A stretch of DNA of 64,000 nt, from NCBI GenBank assembly GCA_025758045.1, contig CP107208.1, forward strand, positions 620,001 to 684,000, written 5' to 3'. The notes below the pieces were generated by a model. The model searched no databases, was not told the origin of the DNA, and was given only the letters and a program-made list of their open reading frames with translations. Shown here one piece after another: positions 1 to 8,701 of the stretch; position 1 is the stretch's first letter, and each line of letters opens with the position of its first letter. The DNA is from Oscillospiraceae bacterium (lineage in GTDB: Bacteria; Bacillota; Clostridia; Oscillospirales; Ruminococcaceae). The translations under genes and the position numbers were made by a program.

Positions 1-230
1 ATGGTGCCAAAGGCGGTCAGGTCGGCATCCGGCTTATAGAAATCCGCCGGGCGTGCGGCGGGGTTAGCACTCCAGGCGAAGCGCCAGGCACCGTCCAGCG
101 ACTGCCGCAGCGAGGTCAGGCCGGTTTCGGCCTCCGCCTCGGTTTTATAGCAGACATGGTCAGAGTGGGCATCCAGCCGGTTCACGGCAAACACGGTGGG
201 GTCGGTCAGCCAGTTCAGTTCGGGTGTCAT
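1..230 (-). CDS. LacZ-type GH2 beta-galactosidase, N-terminus only (cut by window edge)
   Basis: Only the first 76 codons are present; the gene runs off the left edge. The translation begins MTPELNWLTDPTVFAVNRL and continues with DAHSDHVCYKTEAEA and SLDGAWRFAWS, which matches the opening of large LacZ-type beta-galactosidases (the W-x(2)-P-x-VF-x-x-NRL-x-AHS pattern followed by the jelly-roll SL-x-G-x-W strand). It is the last visible gene of the leftward operon, 14 bp after the beta-glucuronidase stop, with a GAGG ribosome site 8 bp before the ATG. Such enzymes release terminal beta-galactose and are normally cytoplasmic. The catalytic residues lie outside the window, so the family call is good but activity cannot be judged. 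Confidence 0.8.
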   Translation of the reverse strand, partial: MTPELNWLTDPTVFAVNRLDAHSDHVCYKTEAEAETGLTSLRQSLDGAWRFAWSANPAARPADFYKPDADLTAFGT

Positions 231-244
231 AGTGTCATCCTCTT

Positions 245-1993
245 TTATCGGTCATTGGGCTGTTTTTTGGCCCAGCGGTCTTTAAAGTAGTGGGCGGCCA
301 GCTTGGGGGTGCGCTCCCGCGTAAACAGGCCTTTGCGGTTGCAGCTGCCTACGCGCATGGGGCCCTGCTGGGTGGAGAAATCCGCAAAGTTCCAAGGCCA
401 TTCTCCCACAACAAAGGGGCGGCTGTCAAGGCAGGCGTTGATGGTTTTGTAATATTCCACCTGAAATTCCTCGGTGAACATTTCGGGGGCGGTGCCGTGC
501 AGGCCCGCCACCGTATCCGCGCCGTATTCGGAGAGGACCAGCGGCTTATCGATGCCTGCCCAGAAGTCCAGTTCCTGCTGGAACGCATACGCAGCGTTTT
601 CCAGGTCGCCGCTCAGGTTATACCAGCCGTAGTAGCGGTTGATGCAGACTACGTCCATCGTGCGGGTGGTAATATCCCTTGTATAGTCGTTCTGGCAGCA
701 GACCATCGTGACCGGACGGTCCTGCGGGTCTTGGGCGTGGGCCTGCTCATACAGCGGGCGCCAGTAATCGTAGGCGCTTTGGGGGAAGTGTTCGGTGTCC
801 GGCTCGTTGCCAAGGCTCCACAGCACCACGCAGGGGTGGTTTTTGTCGCGGTCGATCATGGCGCGCAGCACGGCGCTGTGGTAGGCTTTGAGTGGGAAGG
901 TCTTGTACGGGTCGCAGGCCGCCCCCGCGCCAATACCTACGGCAGGCGTTTCATCAATGACCACGATGCCCAGCCGGTCGCAGAGGTCGTAGACTTCCTC
1001 GGCATAGGGGTAGTGACTCATGCGCAGGCAGTTGGCGTTCAGCCACTGGTACAGCTTCAGGTCGGTCACGGTCACACAGGCATCATAGCCGCGGCCGCGG
1101 AAAGCCGAATCCTCGTGCTTGCAGGGTCCTTTGAAATAGAACGGTTCACCGTTGATGAGGAACTGGTGGCCGCGCACCTCGACACTGCGAAAGCCGAACT
1201 GTTGGCGGTATTCATCCTGACCGAACTTGACTAGGGCGGTGTACAGATAGGGCGTGCCGGGGCGGGGCTGCCACAGGTGGGGGTCTTCCACATGCAGGGT
1301 GCCGCCCTCGCCCTTGCCATCCGCTACCACCTTGCCTTCGTCGTTCAAGATCTCAATGCTGGCAAGTCCGTCTCCGATCGTGTTGATTTTGTAGTCCAGT
1401 GTGCCATCCATTGCGGGCGCCAGGGCAATATCAGCAATGTAAGCTGCCGGGGTGGTGTACAGATGCACCGGGCGGGTGATGCCTGCGTAATTGAAGAAAT
1501 CGAAGTTGGGCAGGTTGACGCCCTGCATCTGCTGGCGGGCCTTGCCAGCTTCCACCGCCGGGATGCCCGCGTTGTCGGAGCCAAAGAAAGCAGTGCCGCC
1601 CTCGTTGCCCACGGGCAGGGTGCTGTGGCCGATACGGTTGTCTACTTCCACTTCCAGCGTCACGGTCTCGCCGGGCTGGGCCAGGGCGGTGATGTCCGCC
1701 TCAAAGGGCAGGAATCCGCCGCGATGGGTGGCGATCTCCTCCCCGTTCAGCCGCACCGCGGCGTTGTGGGTCACGGCGTCAAACCGCAGCACACGGCGGG
1801 CACCCTCTGGCACAGTAAAGTGGGTACGGTAGTAGGCCATGCCGTAGTGGCGGCGGAACTCCGGGTCCGGGCTTTGGTCGTTATAGGACGCGGGCACGGC
1901 GATGGGCTGCCACGGGTCGTTGGCATTGAAGCGGAAATCCCACACGCCGGACAGGTCCCGGACGCTGCGGGCAGCATTGGTTTGCGGATACAT
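245..1993 (-). CDS. uidA: GH2 beta-glucuronidase
   Basis: 582 residues, the size of bacterial beta-glucuronidases. N-terminal jelly roll (SVRDLSGVWDF), Ig-like middle, TIM barrel. The acid/base is in SLGNEPDTEH (E397) and the nucleophile in VLSEYGAD (E489). The N-x-K motif that recognises the glucuronate carboxylate is present as N552-R-K554 (CNRKGLFTR), which separates glucuronidases from GH2 galactosidases. The start at 1993 is chosen over an in-frame ATG at 2062 because it begins with the family-typical MYPQTNAAR and has an AGAGGTG ribosome site 7 bp upstream. No signal peptide, so it is cytoplasmic. It would cleave glucuronic acid from imported oligosaccharides. Compared with the E. coli enzyme the segment after IDETPAVG is short, so the active-site loop 1 seems largely missing. 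Confidence 0.93.
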   Translation of the reverse strand: MYPQTNAARSVRDLSGVWDFRFNANDPWQPIAVPASYNDQSPDPEFRRHYGMAYYRTHFTVPEGARRVLRFDAVTHNAAVRLNGEEIATHRGGFLPFEADITALAQPGETVTLEVEVDNRIGHSTLPVGNEGGTAFFGSDNAGIPAVEAGKARQQMQGVNLPNFDFFNYAGITRPVHLYTTPAAYIADIALAPAMDGTLDYKINTIGDGLASIEILNDEGKVVADGKGEGGTLHVEDPHLWQPRPGTPYLYTALVKFGQDEYRQQFGFRSVEVRGHQFLINGEPFYFKGPCKHEDSAFRGRGYDACVTVTDLKLYQWLNANCLRMSHYPYAEEVYDLCDRLGIVVIDETPAVGIGAGAACDPYKTFPLKAYHSAVLRAMIDRDKNHPCVVLWSLGNEPDTEHFPQSAYDYWRPLYEQAHAQDPQDRPVTMVCCQNDYTRDITTRTMDVVCINRYYGWYNLSGDLENAAYAFQQELDFWAGIDKPLVLSEYGADTVAGLHGTAPEMFTEEFQVEYYKTINACLDSRPFVVGEWPWNFADFSTQQGPMRVGSCNRKGLFTRERTPKLAAHYFKDRWAKKQPNDR

Positions 1994-2073
1994 AACAAAC
2001 ACCTCTCTATAATTCGGATGCTTCAAAAGATGCGGGGGAGCTTTCCCCTCTCCCCCGCGCATGCCTACACATG

Positions 2074-3786
2074 TTATTGGGCGTGGCTTTCCACGGTGGT
2101 GGTCAGGCTGATGCTCCCCACCGGGATCTTGTATTTCACGGCAGGGATGACCGTGTTGGGGTCGTACACGTTGGTGTTGGGGTAGGCGTTCACCAAGAAG
2201 CCCTCGCCTGCCGCCCCCTGCACGGTGCAGCTGCAGTTGTCATTTTGAGCAGTGGCGTGGCCGCCCTCGGCCGCGGCGGTAAAGCCCGGCGCAAACTTGG
2301 GCACAGCAAAGCCGCAATCGTAAGCGGTGCAGGCGATGGTGCTTTCGATCGTATGGCTGCGGACGTGCCCCCACTCGGTGGGGATCAGCTCGGTGGTCAC
2401 GCGGATGCCGGGGAACGGGCTCCACCGGCTGAGCATACGGTCGCCCATCAGGATGAAGCAATCGCTATGGCGGCGCACAAAGGTCCAGCCGTCAATGACG
2501 AAGGCCAGCATGCTGTCCGGAGCGGCCTGCTCCAGCTGCACATAGCTGCGGCTGGCGGAGAAGCCGAACCGAGTGCTGTAGACGAACTTGCCGTACTTTT
2601 CCACAAACTGGCCGTGGTCGCCCTTCTCGTAGTTGGCGGGAGAGTAGGCATTCAGCTGGCCGTCCGGCAGGCGCTGCAACAGCAGGTCGGAACAGGGCTG
2701 GCTGACGACACCCGGCGCAGCCAGCTCCGCGGGCAGGGGCGCGGCCTCGGCAGTCCAGAAGGGGTGATCTTCCGGCAGGGCCAGCAGCAGGAACACCTTC
2801 AGCCCCCAGTAAGGGCTGCCGGGGGCGTTGTACTGCTCGGCCATGTACTGCTGCGGGTAGCCGTAACCAATGGTGAGCACACCGTCCCGGTCAAAGATGG
2901 GCTTTGCCAGCCACCAATTCAGGTTGCGCACGATGATGCCTTTCATCACCGGCAGGGGCAGCGGTTCCAGCCCGGCCCAGATGCAGGCAGAATAGAAGGC
3001 GCTTTGCCCGATGCGGTAGGTCAGGCTGCGGCCGAAGGGCAGGGCCGCGCCGTTTGCATCAAACCAGCGAGCAAACTGGCGGCCGAACTTGGTGGCGCGG
3101 TCACGGTAGAGCGCTGCGCGGGCGGGGTCCCGCTTGGCGGCAAACACGCTGTACAGCACCGTGTAATACTGGATGGCCCAGGGGTTGTAGTAGTCCTTCT
3201 GGGGCTTGATGCCTGCCGGGCCATCGGAGTACCAACCGTCGCCCACGTACCATTTGTCCACCTCGGCCATATCGGCGGCGGCCTTTTGCATATCGCAGGG
3301 CATGCCCACCGAATCCAGCGCCAGATTGACCAGTACGCGGAAGAGCAGCCAGTTGCAACCGGGCAGTTCGTGGTGGTTGATGGTGTCCAGCCACTTGGCA
3401 AGGTTGGCTTTCCGGGCATCGGTCAAGGGTGCCCAGACGTTTTCCGGTGTTTCCAGAATGGCACAGGCCAGGGCGGCCATCTCGACAAACAGCTGGTCGT
3501 AATCGTTGGGGGCGCCCCAGTATTCGGGGCTTTGCGGGTCGGTGCCGTTGGCAAGACCCTTTTGGTAGATGGCCAGAAAGTCATCGGCCCGGCCGCCGCC
3601 TGCCCACAGGGGGCCTAACGCCCACAGCGGGCGGGAGAACGCCTCCATCTCAATGGTGCGGGCGGGGTAGGTCACGCCGGTATCACCCAAATGCAGCCGT
3701 GCACCGCCTGCGGAGTACAGGGGCAGCAGCGGGTTCAAGATTTTGCGTGCCAGCGCTGTAAAATCAGATTTTGTATGCAGTTCCAT
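2074..3786 (-). CDS. DUF2264 family protein, probable (alpha/alpha)6-barrel glycan enzyme
   Basis: 570 residues without signal peptide. The N-terminal half is rich in Trp, Tyr and Gly, with the DUF2264-type signature EAFSRPLWALGPLWAGGG, followed by helical repeats (GCNWLLFRVLVNLAL, DGWYSDGPAG, YYTVLY) expected of an (alpha/alpha)6 toroid; a beta-rich C-terminal part follows. DUF2264 proteins often sit in uronic-acid polysaccharide loci. I believe some are classed as GH154-type beta-glucuronidases, but this is from memory. The gene starts 4 bp after the GH88 stop and precedes uidA, so it is cotranscribed with glucuronide enzymes. A glucuronidase role is an inference from this context; the catalytic residues cannot be assigned by eye. 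Confidence 0.7.
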   Translation of the reverse strand: MELHTKSDFTALARKILNPLLPLYSAGGARLHLGDTGVTYPARTIEMEAFSRPLWALGPLWAGGGRADDFLAIYQKGLANGTDPQSPEYWGAPNDYDQLFVEMAALACAILETPENVWAPLTDARKANLAKWLDTINHHELPGCNWLLFRVLVNLALDSVGMPCDMQKAAADMAEVDKWYVGDGWYSDGPAGIKPQKDYYNPWAIQYYTVLYSVFAAKRDPARAALYRDRATKFGRQFARWFDANGAALPFGRSLTYRIGQSAFYSACIWAGLEPLPLPVMKGIIVRNLNWWLAKPIFDRDGVLTIGYGYPQQYMAEQYNAPGSPYWGLKVFLLLALPEDHPFWTAEAAPLPAELAAPGVVSQPCSDLLLQRLPDGQLNAYSPANYEKGDHGQFVEKYGKFVYSTRFGFSASRSYVQLEQAAPDSMLAFVIDGWTFVRRHSDCFILMGDRMLSRWSPFPGIRVTTELIPTEWGHVRSHTIESTIACTAYDCGFAVPKFAPGFTAAAEGGHATAQNDNCSCTVQGAAGEGFLVNAYPNTNVYDPNTVIPAVKYKIPVGSISLTTTVESHAQ

Positions 3787-3790
3787 AATA

Positions 3791-4957
3791 TCACCAATAC
3801 AGTTCCCAATCTTTGGTCAGGCGGGTAAGGGCTTCCATGTAGAAGTAGTCGCCCCAGCTCACGCACTCGTCCACGCCCTCGGGCGTGCAGGTGTTGTAGG
3901 GGCTCTTTTTGCTGTAGGTGCCGTGGCGGACAAGACCGATGCCCTGGGGGCCTTCTTTGACGGCGTAGTGCTCCGCCACGCTGCCCAGCATCTGAGTGGC
4001 CAGGGTCGTGTACTCGGCAGCTTCCTCTTTGCCCACGTATTTGGCGGTTTCCAGCAGGCCGCAGGCCACGATGGAGGCCGAGGAGGAATCCCGCGGCTCG
4101 GTATCGCCGCTGGTAAAGGTCATATCCCAGTAGGGAACCAGATCGTCGGGCAGGCGGTCGAGGTAGTAGGCCAGCACCTTGCGGAATGCATCCAGATATT
4201 CCGGCCGCTTGGTGTAGCGGTAGCTGATGGCTGTGCCGTAGACACCCCAGGCCTGGCCGCGGGCCCAGCAACTGTCATCCTTGTAGCCCTGGCAGGTAGC
4301 GCCGCGCACGGGGGCGCCGGTCTCCGGATCCATAAAGAAGGTATGGTAGGTGGAGCCGTCGGCGCGAATGGAGTTGCCCAGGCAGGTGGTCACATGCTTG
4401 TGGGCCAGGTCGGCGTAATGGGCATCGCCGGTGGTCTCGCTGGCCCAGTAAAGCAGCGGCACATTGAGCAGGCAGTCGATGATATAGCGGTAGTTATCCC
4501 GCGCCCCCAAAGCGCCCCAGGCCTGGAAGAACTCGCCTTTTTCCTGGAAGCGGGTGCAGAGCTGGTCGGCGGCGAGAATGGCAGCCTTTCTGCCGGTCTC
4601 GCTGCCGGTCAGCTTATAGGCGGCAACGCAGGACGGGCTGTACAAAAAGCCCATGTCGTGGTGGTCCACTTCGATCTTATGCTCGATGCGGTACATAAAG
4701 CTGTCCACCAGCGTGAGGGCAGCCTTTTTAAAGGCTTCATCGCCGGTGCGCTCATAGCTCAGCCAGATTTCGCCGGGCCAAAAGCCGCAGGTCCACTGGT
4801 TGTTCTCGCACTGGGGGTAGATGTCGTGGACACTGGAGTGGTTCTGGCAGTGGTCGGTATACAACGGCAGGTTCCGGCGCACCAGAGAGGCGGCGGTGTC
4901 CAGGGCCTGTTCGGCCTGTGCCTTGGTCAGGACAGGATTGGGGTAGGTTTTCAACAT
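3791..4957 (-). CDS. ugl: GH88 unsaturated glucuronyl hydrolase
   Basis: 388 residues, normal for GH88. An (alpha/alpha)6-barrel protein with NQWTCGFWPGEIWLSYE followed by DHHDMGFLYSPS, carrying the conserved aspartate D101, and a second conserved aspartate near YIIDCLLNVPLLYWASE (D161). These correspond to the two catalytic Asp residues of the Bacillus enzyme. GH88 hydrates the delta-4,5 double bond of the unsaturated uronate left at the end of oligosaccharides by polysaccharide lyases. Its presence therefore predicts an upstream lyase, and the heparinase II/III-like gene at 11760 is the obvious source. No signal peptide, so it acts on imported lyase products. An AGAGG ribosome site precedes the ATG. 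Confidence 0.92.
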   Translation of the reverse strand: MLKTYPNPVLTKAQAEQALDTAASLVRRNLPLYTDHCQNHSSVHDIYPQCENNQWTCGFWPGEIWLSYERTGDEAFKKAALTLVDSFMYRIEHKIEVDHHDMGFLYSPSCVAAYKLTGSETGRKAAILAADQLCTRFQEKGEFFQAWGALGARDNYRYIIDCLLNVPLLYWASETTGDAHYADLAHKHVTTCLGNSIRADGSTYHTFFMDPETGAPVRGATCQGYKDDSCWARGQAWGVYGTAISYRYTKRPEYLDAFRKVLAYYLDRLPDDLVPYWDMTFTSGDTEPRDSSSASIVACGLLETAKYVGKEEAAEYTTLATQMLGSVAEHYAVKEGPQGIGLVRHGTYSKKSPYNTCTPEGVDECVSWGDYFYMEALTRLTKDWELYW

Positions 4958-4979
4958 AAGGGACCTCTTTCAAAAACAA

Positions 4980-5018
4980 GGGCGGGGCACAGGGCTTTTC
5001 GCCTTGTGCCCCGCCGGA
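4980..5018 (-). terminator. Strong intercistronic hairpin, possible attenuator
   Basis: Between the MalG-type permease and GH88 lies a near-perfect stem of about 15 bp (GGCGGGGCACA... pairing with ...TGTGCCCCGCC, loop about GAAAA). On the minus strand it is followed by CTTGTTTTTG. The T run is interrupted, so partial termination or mRNA stabilisation is likely, setting transporter above enzyme expression. Confidence 0.55.
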
Positions 5019-5043
5019 TTGGGTGTTCGTTTTTACTTTCAGC

Positions 5044-5907
5044 TTAGCCCTTCAGGCCGGAGGATGCAACGCCCTGCACGAAATATTTCTGCAAGGACAG
5101 GAACACGATCAGCACCGGGATCAGCGCGATGACAGATGCCGCCATGATGAGGCCGTACTCAGCCGAATACTGGCTGATGAACATACGCAGGCCGATCTGG
5201 ATGGTCTTAAGTTCGGTCTTGGTCAGGTAGATCAGGGGGCCGAGGAAGTCATTCCACGTATTGACGAAGGTGAAGATGACCAGCGTGGAGACAGCGGGCA
5301 GAGACAGCGGCAGCATAATGCGGGCGTAGATGCCGTACTCAGACAGGCCGTCAATACGGGCAGCTTCACACAATTCGGTGGGGACGCCCTCGTAGAACTG
5401 CTTCATCATGAACACACCGAAGGCGCTGAACGCCTGCAGGCAGATGATGGCCAGATGGGTGTTGTTCAGGTGCCAGGAGCGCATCATCATGAACTGGGGC
5501 ACCATGTAAGCCTGCCAGGGCACTGCGATGGTGGCGATGTAGCCCAGGAACAGCACGTTCTTGCCCTTGAAGTTCAGCTTGGCGAAGGCATAGGCAGCAA
5601 AGGAGGAAGTAAGCACCTGCAGAATCGTGACAACGATGGTCAGGAATGCGGTGTTCTTCACGAAGGTCAGCAGGGGGATCTTGGTCCAGATGTCAATGTA
5701 GTTCTGCGGACGCGGGTTGGAGGGGATCCACTCAATGGGGAAGGTGAAAACGTCCTTGTTCATCTTAAAGGATGCAGACAGCATCCACAGGAACGGGACA
5801 AGCATCAGTGCCGCCACAATGATGAGCAGCGCATAGATCAGCACACGGCTGACGACATGCTGCACTTTCATCGAGCCAGTCTTTTTCTTAACAGCGGTAG
5901 TAGCCAT
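5044..5907 (-). CDS. Carbohydrate ABC transporter permease, MalG type
   Basis: 287 residues with about six membrane helices; the first is at roughly 22-42 (VLIYALLIIVAALMLVPFLW). The EAA loop that docks to the ATPase reads ELCEAARIDGLSEYGIYARIMLP, typical of the COG0395 family. It follows the MalF-type gene by 18 bp, and an AAGGAGG ribosome site precedes the ATG. Together with the lipoprotein receptor and the MalF-type permease it forms a CUT1-type oligosaccharide importer. No ATP-binding gene is in this operon, so a shared MsmK/UgpC-like ATPase elsewhere probably energises it, as is common in Firmicutes. Confidence 0.92.
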   Translation of the reverse strand: MATTAVKKKTGSMKVQHVVSRVLIYALLIIVAALMLVPFLWMLSASFKMNKDVFTFPIEWIPSNPRPQNYIDIWTKIPLLTFVKNTAFLTIVVTILQVLTSSFAAYAFAKLNFKGKNVLFLGYIATIAVPWQAYMVPQFMMMRSWHLNNTHLAIICLQAFSAFGVFMMKQFYEGVPTELCEAARIDGLSEYGIYARIMLPLSLPAVSTLVIFTFVNTWNDFLGPLIYLTKTELKTIQIGLRMFISQYSAEYGLIMAASVIALIPVLIVFLSLQKYFVQGVASSGLKG

Positions 5908-5925
5908 TTTGTGTTCCTCCTTTCC

Positions 5926-6843
5926 TTAGTCGTTGTTGGACGAGCCCTTGAACTGGACGATGGTCACGGCCAGCACCAGCACGAACAGCACCATAGCCAC
6001 GGCACTTGCATAACCGTACTTGGGCGTGTTGACAAAGGCAACATTGTAGATGTAGTAAACAAGGGTCATGGTCGCATTGCCGGGGCCGCCCTGGGTGATC
6101 ATGTACATCTGGTCATACACCTTGAAAGAGGCGATGGTCAGCATAATGACCACGAAGAAGGTGGTGGGCTTCAGCTGGGGCAGCGTTACATTCCAGAAGA
6201 TCTGCCACTTGCTGGCGCCGTCCAGTTCGGCGGCTTCTTCCAGCTCGGGGTTGGTCCCCTGCAGGCCTGCCAGGTAGATGACCATGTAGTAGCCCATGTT
6301 CTTCCACACACTGAACAAGATGACCGTGAACATGGCGGTGTCTTTACCGGCGGCCCACTTGGGCAGGTTCTCAACGCCCAGGGACGCCAGGATTTGGTTG
6401 ACCGGACCCATCGAGGGGCTGAAAATCATGTTCCACACCGCAGCAACGGCGACCAGCGAAGCAACATAGGGGAAGAACGAAACTGTGCGGAAGAAGTTGC
6501 GGCATTTGACTTTCTGATTCAGCAGCATGGCCAGGCCAAGGCTGCATACCAGCGTAAGGGGCACGGTGCCGATGGCGTAGACCAGTGTGTTTACAAAAGC
6601 GGCTTTGAACGTCTTATCGCTGAGCAGCGCAGCAAAGTTGCTGATGCCTGCAAACTCGACCGGGTGAACACCGTCCCAGTTGCAGAAGGAAAGCGCGATG
6701 GCGAAGATCATAGGTACCAGCGTGAACACGCAGAACCCGATGAAGTTCGGGGCGATAAAGCTGTAGGCGATCAGGCTGTCCCGCGTGGATTTTTTCATCC
6801 CGCGTTTGGGGTTTGCCTGCACAGCCTGCGTAGTTTCAGCCAT
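5926..6843 (-). CDS. Carbohydrate ABC transporter permease, MalF type
   Basis: 305 residues with about six membrane helices; the first is near 28-50 (AYSFIAPNFIGFCVFTLVPM). The EAA motif is ELEEAAELDGASKWQIFWNVTLP. Family COG1175 (UgpA/LplB-like). An AGGAGG ribosome site lies 9 bp before the ATG. It pairs with the MalG-type permease downstream and the receptor upstream. The operon setting with GH88 and glucuronidase suggests that the cargo is a uronate-containing oligosaccharide, which is an inference. Confidence 0.92.
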   Translation of the reverse strand: MAETTQAVQANPKRGMKKSTRDSLIAYSFIAPNFIGFCVFTLVPMIFAIALSFCNWDGVHPVEFAGISNFAALLSDKTFKAAFVNTLVYAIGTVPLTLVCSLGLAMLLNQKVKCRNFFRTVSFFPYVASLVAVAAVWNMIFSPSMGPVNQILASLGVENLPKWAAGKDTAMFTVILFSVWKNMGYYMVIYLAGLQGTNPELEEAAELDGASKWQIFWNVTLPQLKPTTFFVVIMLTIASFKVYDQMYMITQGGPGNATMTLVYYIYNVAFVNTPKYGYASAVAMVLFVLVLAVTIVQFKGSSNND

Positions 6844-6886
6844 GGGTCATACCTCCTTGGGGTCAATGGCAGATTTTTGGCAATAA

Positions 6887-6921
6887 GATAGGGGCAGGCG
6901 CGCCCGCCCGCCCCTTATCGG
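6887..6921 (-). other. Receptor/permease intercistronic hairpin
   Basis: In the 114-bp gap after the receptor gene the minus strand reads GATAAGGGGCGGGC ... GCCTGCCCCTATC, a stem of about 12 bp without a T run. Stem-loops in this position (as in malE-malF) usually protect the receptor mRNA so that it accumulates above the permeases. Confidence 0.5.
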
Positions 6922-6957
6922 AAGAAGGAAAACTTATGAAAAAGTGTAGCTGGTGAA

Positions 6958-8298
6958 TCAGCCCAGCAGAGCGGCGACCTGCTCGTTCATGTTGGCGATG
7001 CCTTCGTCAACGGTCTCGCTCTCGGTCATGATAGCGTCATGCTCGGTGTTCAGGATGGTCTCGATCTCGGAAGCCTTATCGGACAGAGGCATCTCGAGGT
7101 AGATAGCGGTGGTGTTCAGAGCTTCGAGAGAAGCGTCGTCAGAGGGGAAGCCTTCGGTGCTGGAGATGATGGCGTTGGTCTCGTCGCTGGCAACGGCGGG
7201 GAAGGTGCCGACAGCGGCCACGCACTTGGCGCCATCCTCAGATGCGCACCAGTTCACGAAGTCGAGGGCAGCATCTTTCTTCTCGGAGTTGGCGTTGACA
7301 GCCAGGCTGGTCACAGTGCCCAGGGTGGAGCCGGCAGGTGCGCCGTCCGGATGAGGATACTTGACGATGCCGAAGTTGACAGGCTCAACACCGTTGCCCT
7401 CAGCCTCTTCGTTGTACTTCTGCATAGTAGCGATGAACCAGGAGCCCATGTTGCACATAGCAGCCTGACCGTTCTGGAAAGCGCCGGAGTAGTGCAGACC
7501 AGAGGTCTTCTGCTCGCCGTAGTTGGGGATAACGCCGTCAGCCTGCTCAGACAGGACCTGCTCGTAGTAAGGCTTCAGGAAGTCGTAGTTGCCGTCAATA
7601 ACGGTGTGCTCACCATCCAGGATGCCGAACAGAGTGGTGGTGGAGCGCCAGGTGTGGTAAATGTTGCCGTAAACGCCGGTCTTTTCGTAGACTTCGCGGA
7701 TCTTAGCATCGAAGTCCTCCATCGTCATATCGTTGGTGGGATACTCAATGCCGGCCTGATCGAAAATGTCCTTGTTGTAGTAGACGACCCAGAAGTCAGA
7801 GCGGAACGGAACTGCGTAGTAGTTGCCGTCTTCAGCAGTCAGCTGGTCGAGAACGCCGTTGAACTTGCTCTCATCGGTGGTCAGCTTGCCGCTCAGGGGC
7901 TCCAGCAGACCCAGGTTGATCAGGTTGGAGTAACCGGGGATGTCCTTGATGGACAGGACATCCAACTCGCCGTTGCCGCCGGCCAGCTGGGTAGCCAGCT
8001 GGGTCATGTAATCGGTAGAACCCAGGTCAGTCATCTCGATGGTGACGTTGGGGTGGCTCTCCATGTAGCCATCGGCCAGGGCCTGCCAGTAGGCGGTGGA
8101 ATCCTTATCCCACAGGGCCCAGTTCAGGGTGACGGCCTCGTCGCCGGAAGCAGTGCTCTCGGCAGTAGCCTCGCCGGAAACGGGGGTGCTGTCGGCAGCA
8201 GCCTCACTGCTGGAAGCAGCGGAACCGCCGCAGGCGGCCAGGCTCAGAGCCATGGAACCAGCCAGGCCAAGGGCTGCGAGTTTTTGCAATTTACGCAT
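6958..8298 (-). CDS. Sugar-binding lipoprotein of the CUT1 ABC importer
   Basis: 446 residues. A lipoprotein signal MRKLQKLAALGLAGSMALS ends in the lipobox LAAC (Cys23), followed by a Ser/Ala/Glu-rich linker. The mature part is a family 1 extracellular solute-binding protein (LNWALWDKDSTAYWQALADG; DVLSIKDIPGYSNL; AAMCNMGSWFIA). It is the first gene of the leftward glycan operon, so it defines the promoter. It captures oligosaccharides at the cell surface for the two permeases. The ligand cannot be read from sequence; the operon enzymes point to a glucuronate/galactose oligosaccharide. Confidence 0.93.
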   Translation of the reverse strand: MRKLQKLAALGLAGSMALSLAACGGSAASSSEAAADSTPVSGEATAESTASGDEAVTLNWALWDKDSTAYWQALADGYMESHPNVTIEMTDLGSTDYMTQLATQLAGGNGELDVLSIKDIPGYSNLINLGLLEPLSGKLTTDESKFNGVLDQLTAEDGNYYAVPFRSDFWVVYYNKDIFDQAGIEYPTNDMTMEDFDAKIREVYEKTGVYGNIYHTWRSTTTLFGILDGEHTVIDGNYDFLKPYYEQVLSEQADGVIPNYGEQKTSGLHYSGAFQNGQAAMCNMGSWFIATMQKYNEEAEGNGVEPVNFGIVKYPHPDGAPAGSTLGTVTSLAVNANSEKKDAALDFVNWCASEDGAKCVAAVGTFPAVASDETNAIISSTEGFPSDDASLEALNTTAIYLEMPLSDKASEIETILNTEHDAIMTESETVDEGIANMNEQVAALLG

Positions 8299-8379
8299 AA
8301 TGTTTCTCCTCCTAAGTAGAAATCATTTTTTCGGGAAGGCGTTTCGTTCTGTAGAGGGCCTGTCCCTTTCGTTGCCATT

Positions 8380-8439
8380 ATCATACACCTTTGCGATGGT
8401 GAAATGGATGGTTTATTTTGGGTTGAGTCTGCACTTTTT
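8380..8439 (-). promoter_or_regulatory. Receptor-operon promoter with candidate YesN box
   Basis: A -10 box TATGAT lies at 8385-8380 (minus strand) with no good -35 hexamer, as expected of an activator-dependent promoter. The motif AAAAAGTGCAGA occupies 8439-8428, 42 bp upstream of the -10. The same 12 bases sit 42 bp upstream of the -10 of the giant CAZyme gene (24596-24585). Another CTGCAC occurs at 8458-8463. The adjacent YesN-type regulator is the natural candidate to bind here; that link is an inference. Confidence 0.6.
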
Positions 8440-8564
8440 ACGGCAGTTCTCAAAAAGCTGCACAAAAAACATGTACTATTTTACGAAACCTGTAATTTTT
8501 ATCTTTCCTACAGTTACGGCACTCGAAAAGCACATTCTTTTGTCGAATTTATACAGTTTTCTTC

Positions 8565-8593
8565 TTGACAGAACCGAATGGATACGGTATCTT
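8565..8593 (+). promoter_or_regulatory. Promoter of the yesMN operon
   Basis: TTGACA at 8565-8570 and TATCTT at 8588-8593 with a 17-bp spacer. The -35 is perfect, so basal expression of the sensor pair is probably constitutive. The leader downstream holds the hairpin repeat at 8614-8664. Confidence 0.6.
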
Positions 8594-8613
8594 TTTAATA
8601 AGAAAAGCGCGGT

Positions 8614-8664
8614 GCGCCTCTCCCCCACCCGCTTCGCGGGGCCCTCTTGCAGAGGGGGCCTTAC
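8614..8664 (+). repeat. Intergenic hairpin repeat, short copy
   Basis: The block contains CCCGCTTCGCGGG (a small hairpin) and GGCCCTC...GAGGGGGCC. Its 23-base core at 8618-8640 is identical to 56494-56516, in another intergenic region 48 kb away. It lies in the leader of yesM. Such palindromic units are typical dispersed intergenic repeats. Confidence 0.6.
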
Positions 8665-8701
8665 GTAGCATTTCTTTAAAATTTTATCACAAGGAGCCTT
8701 T

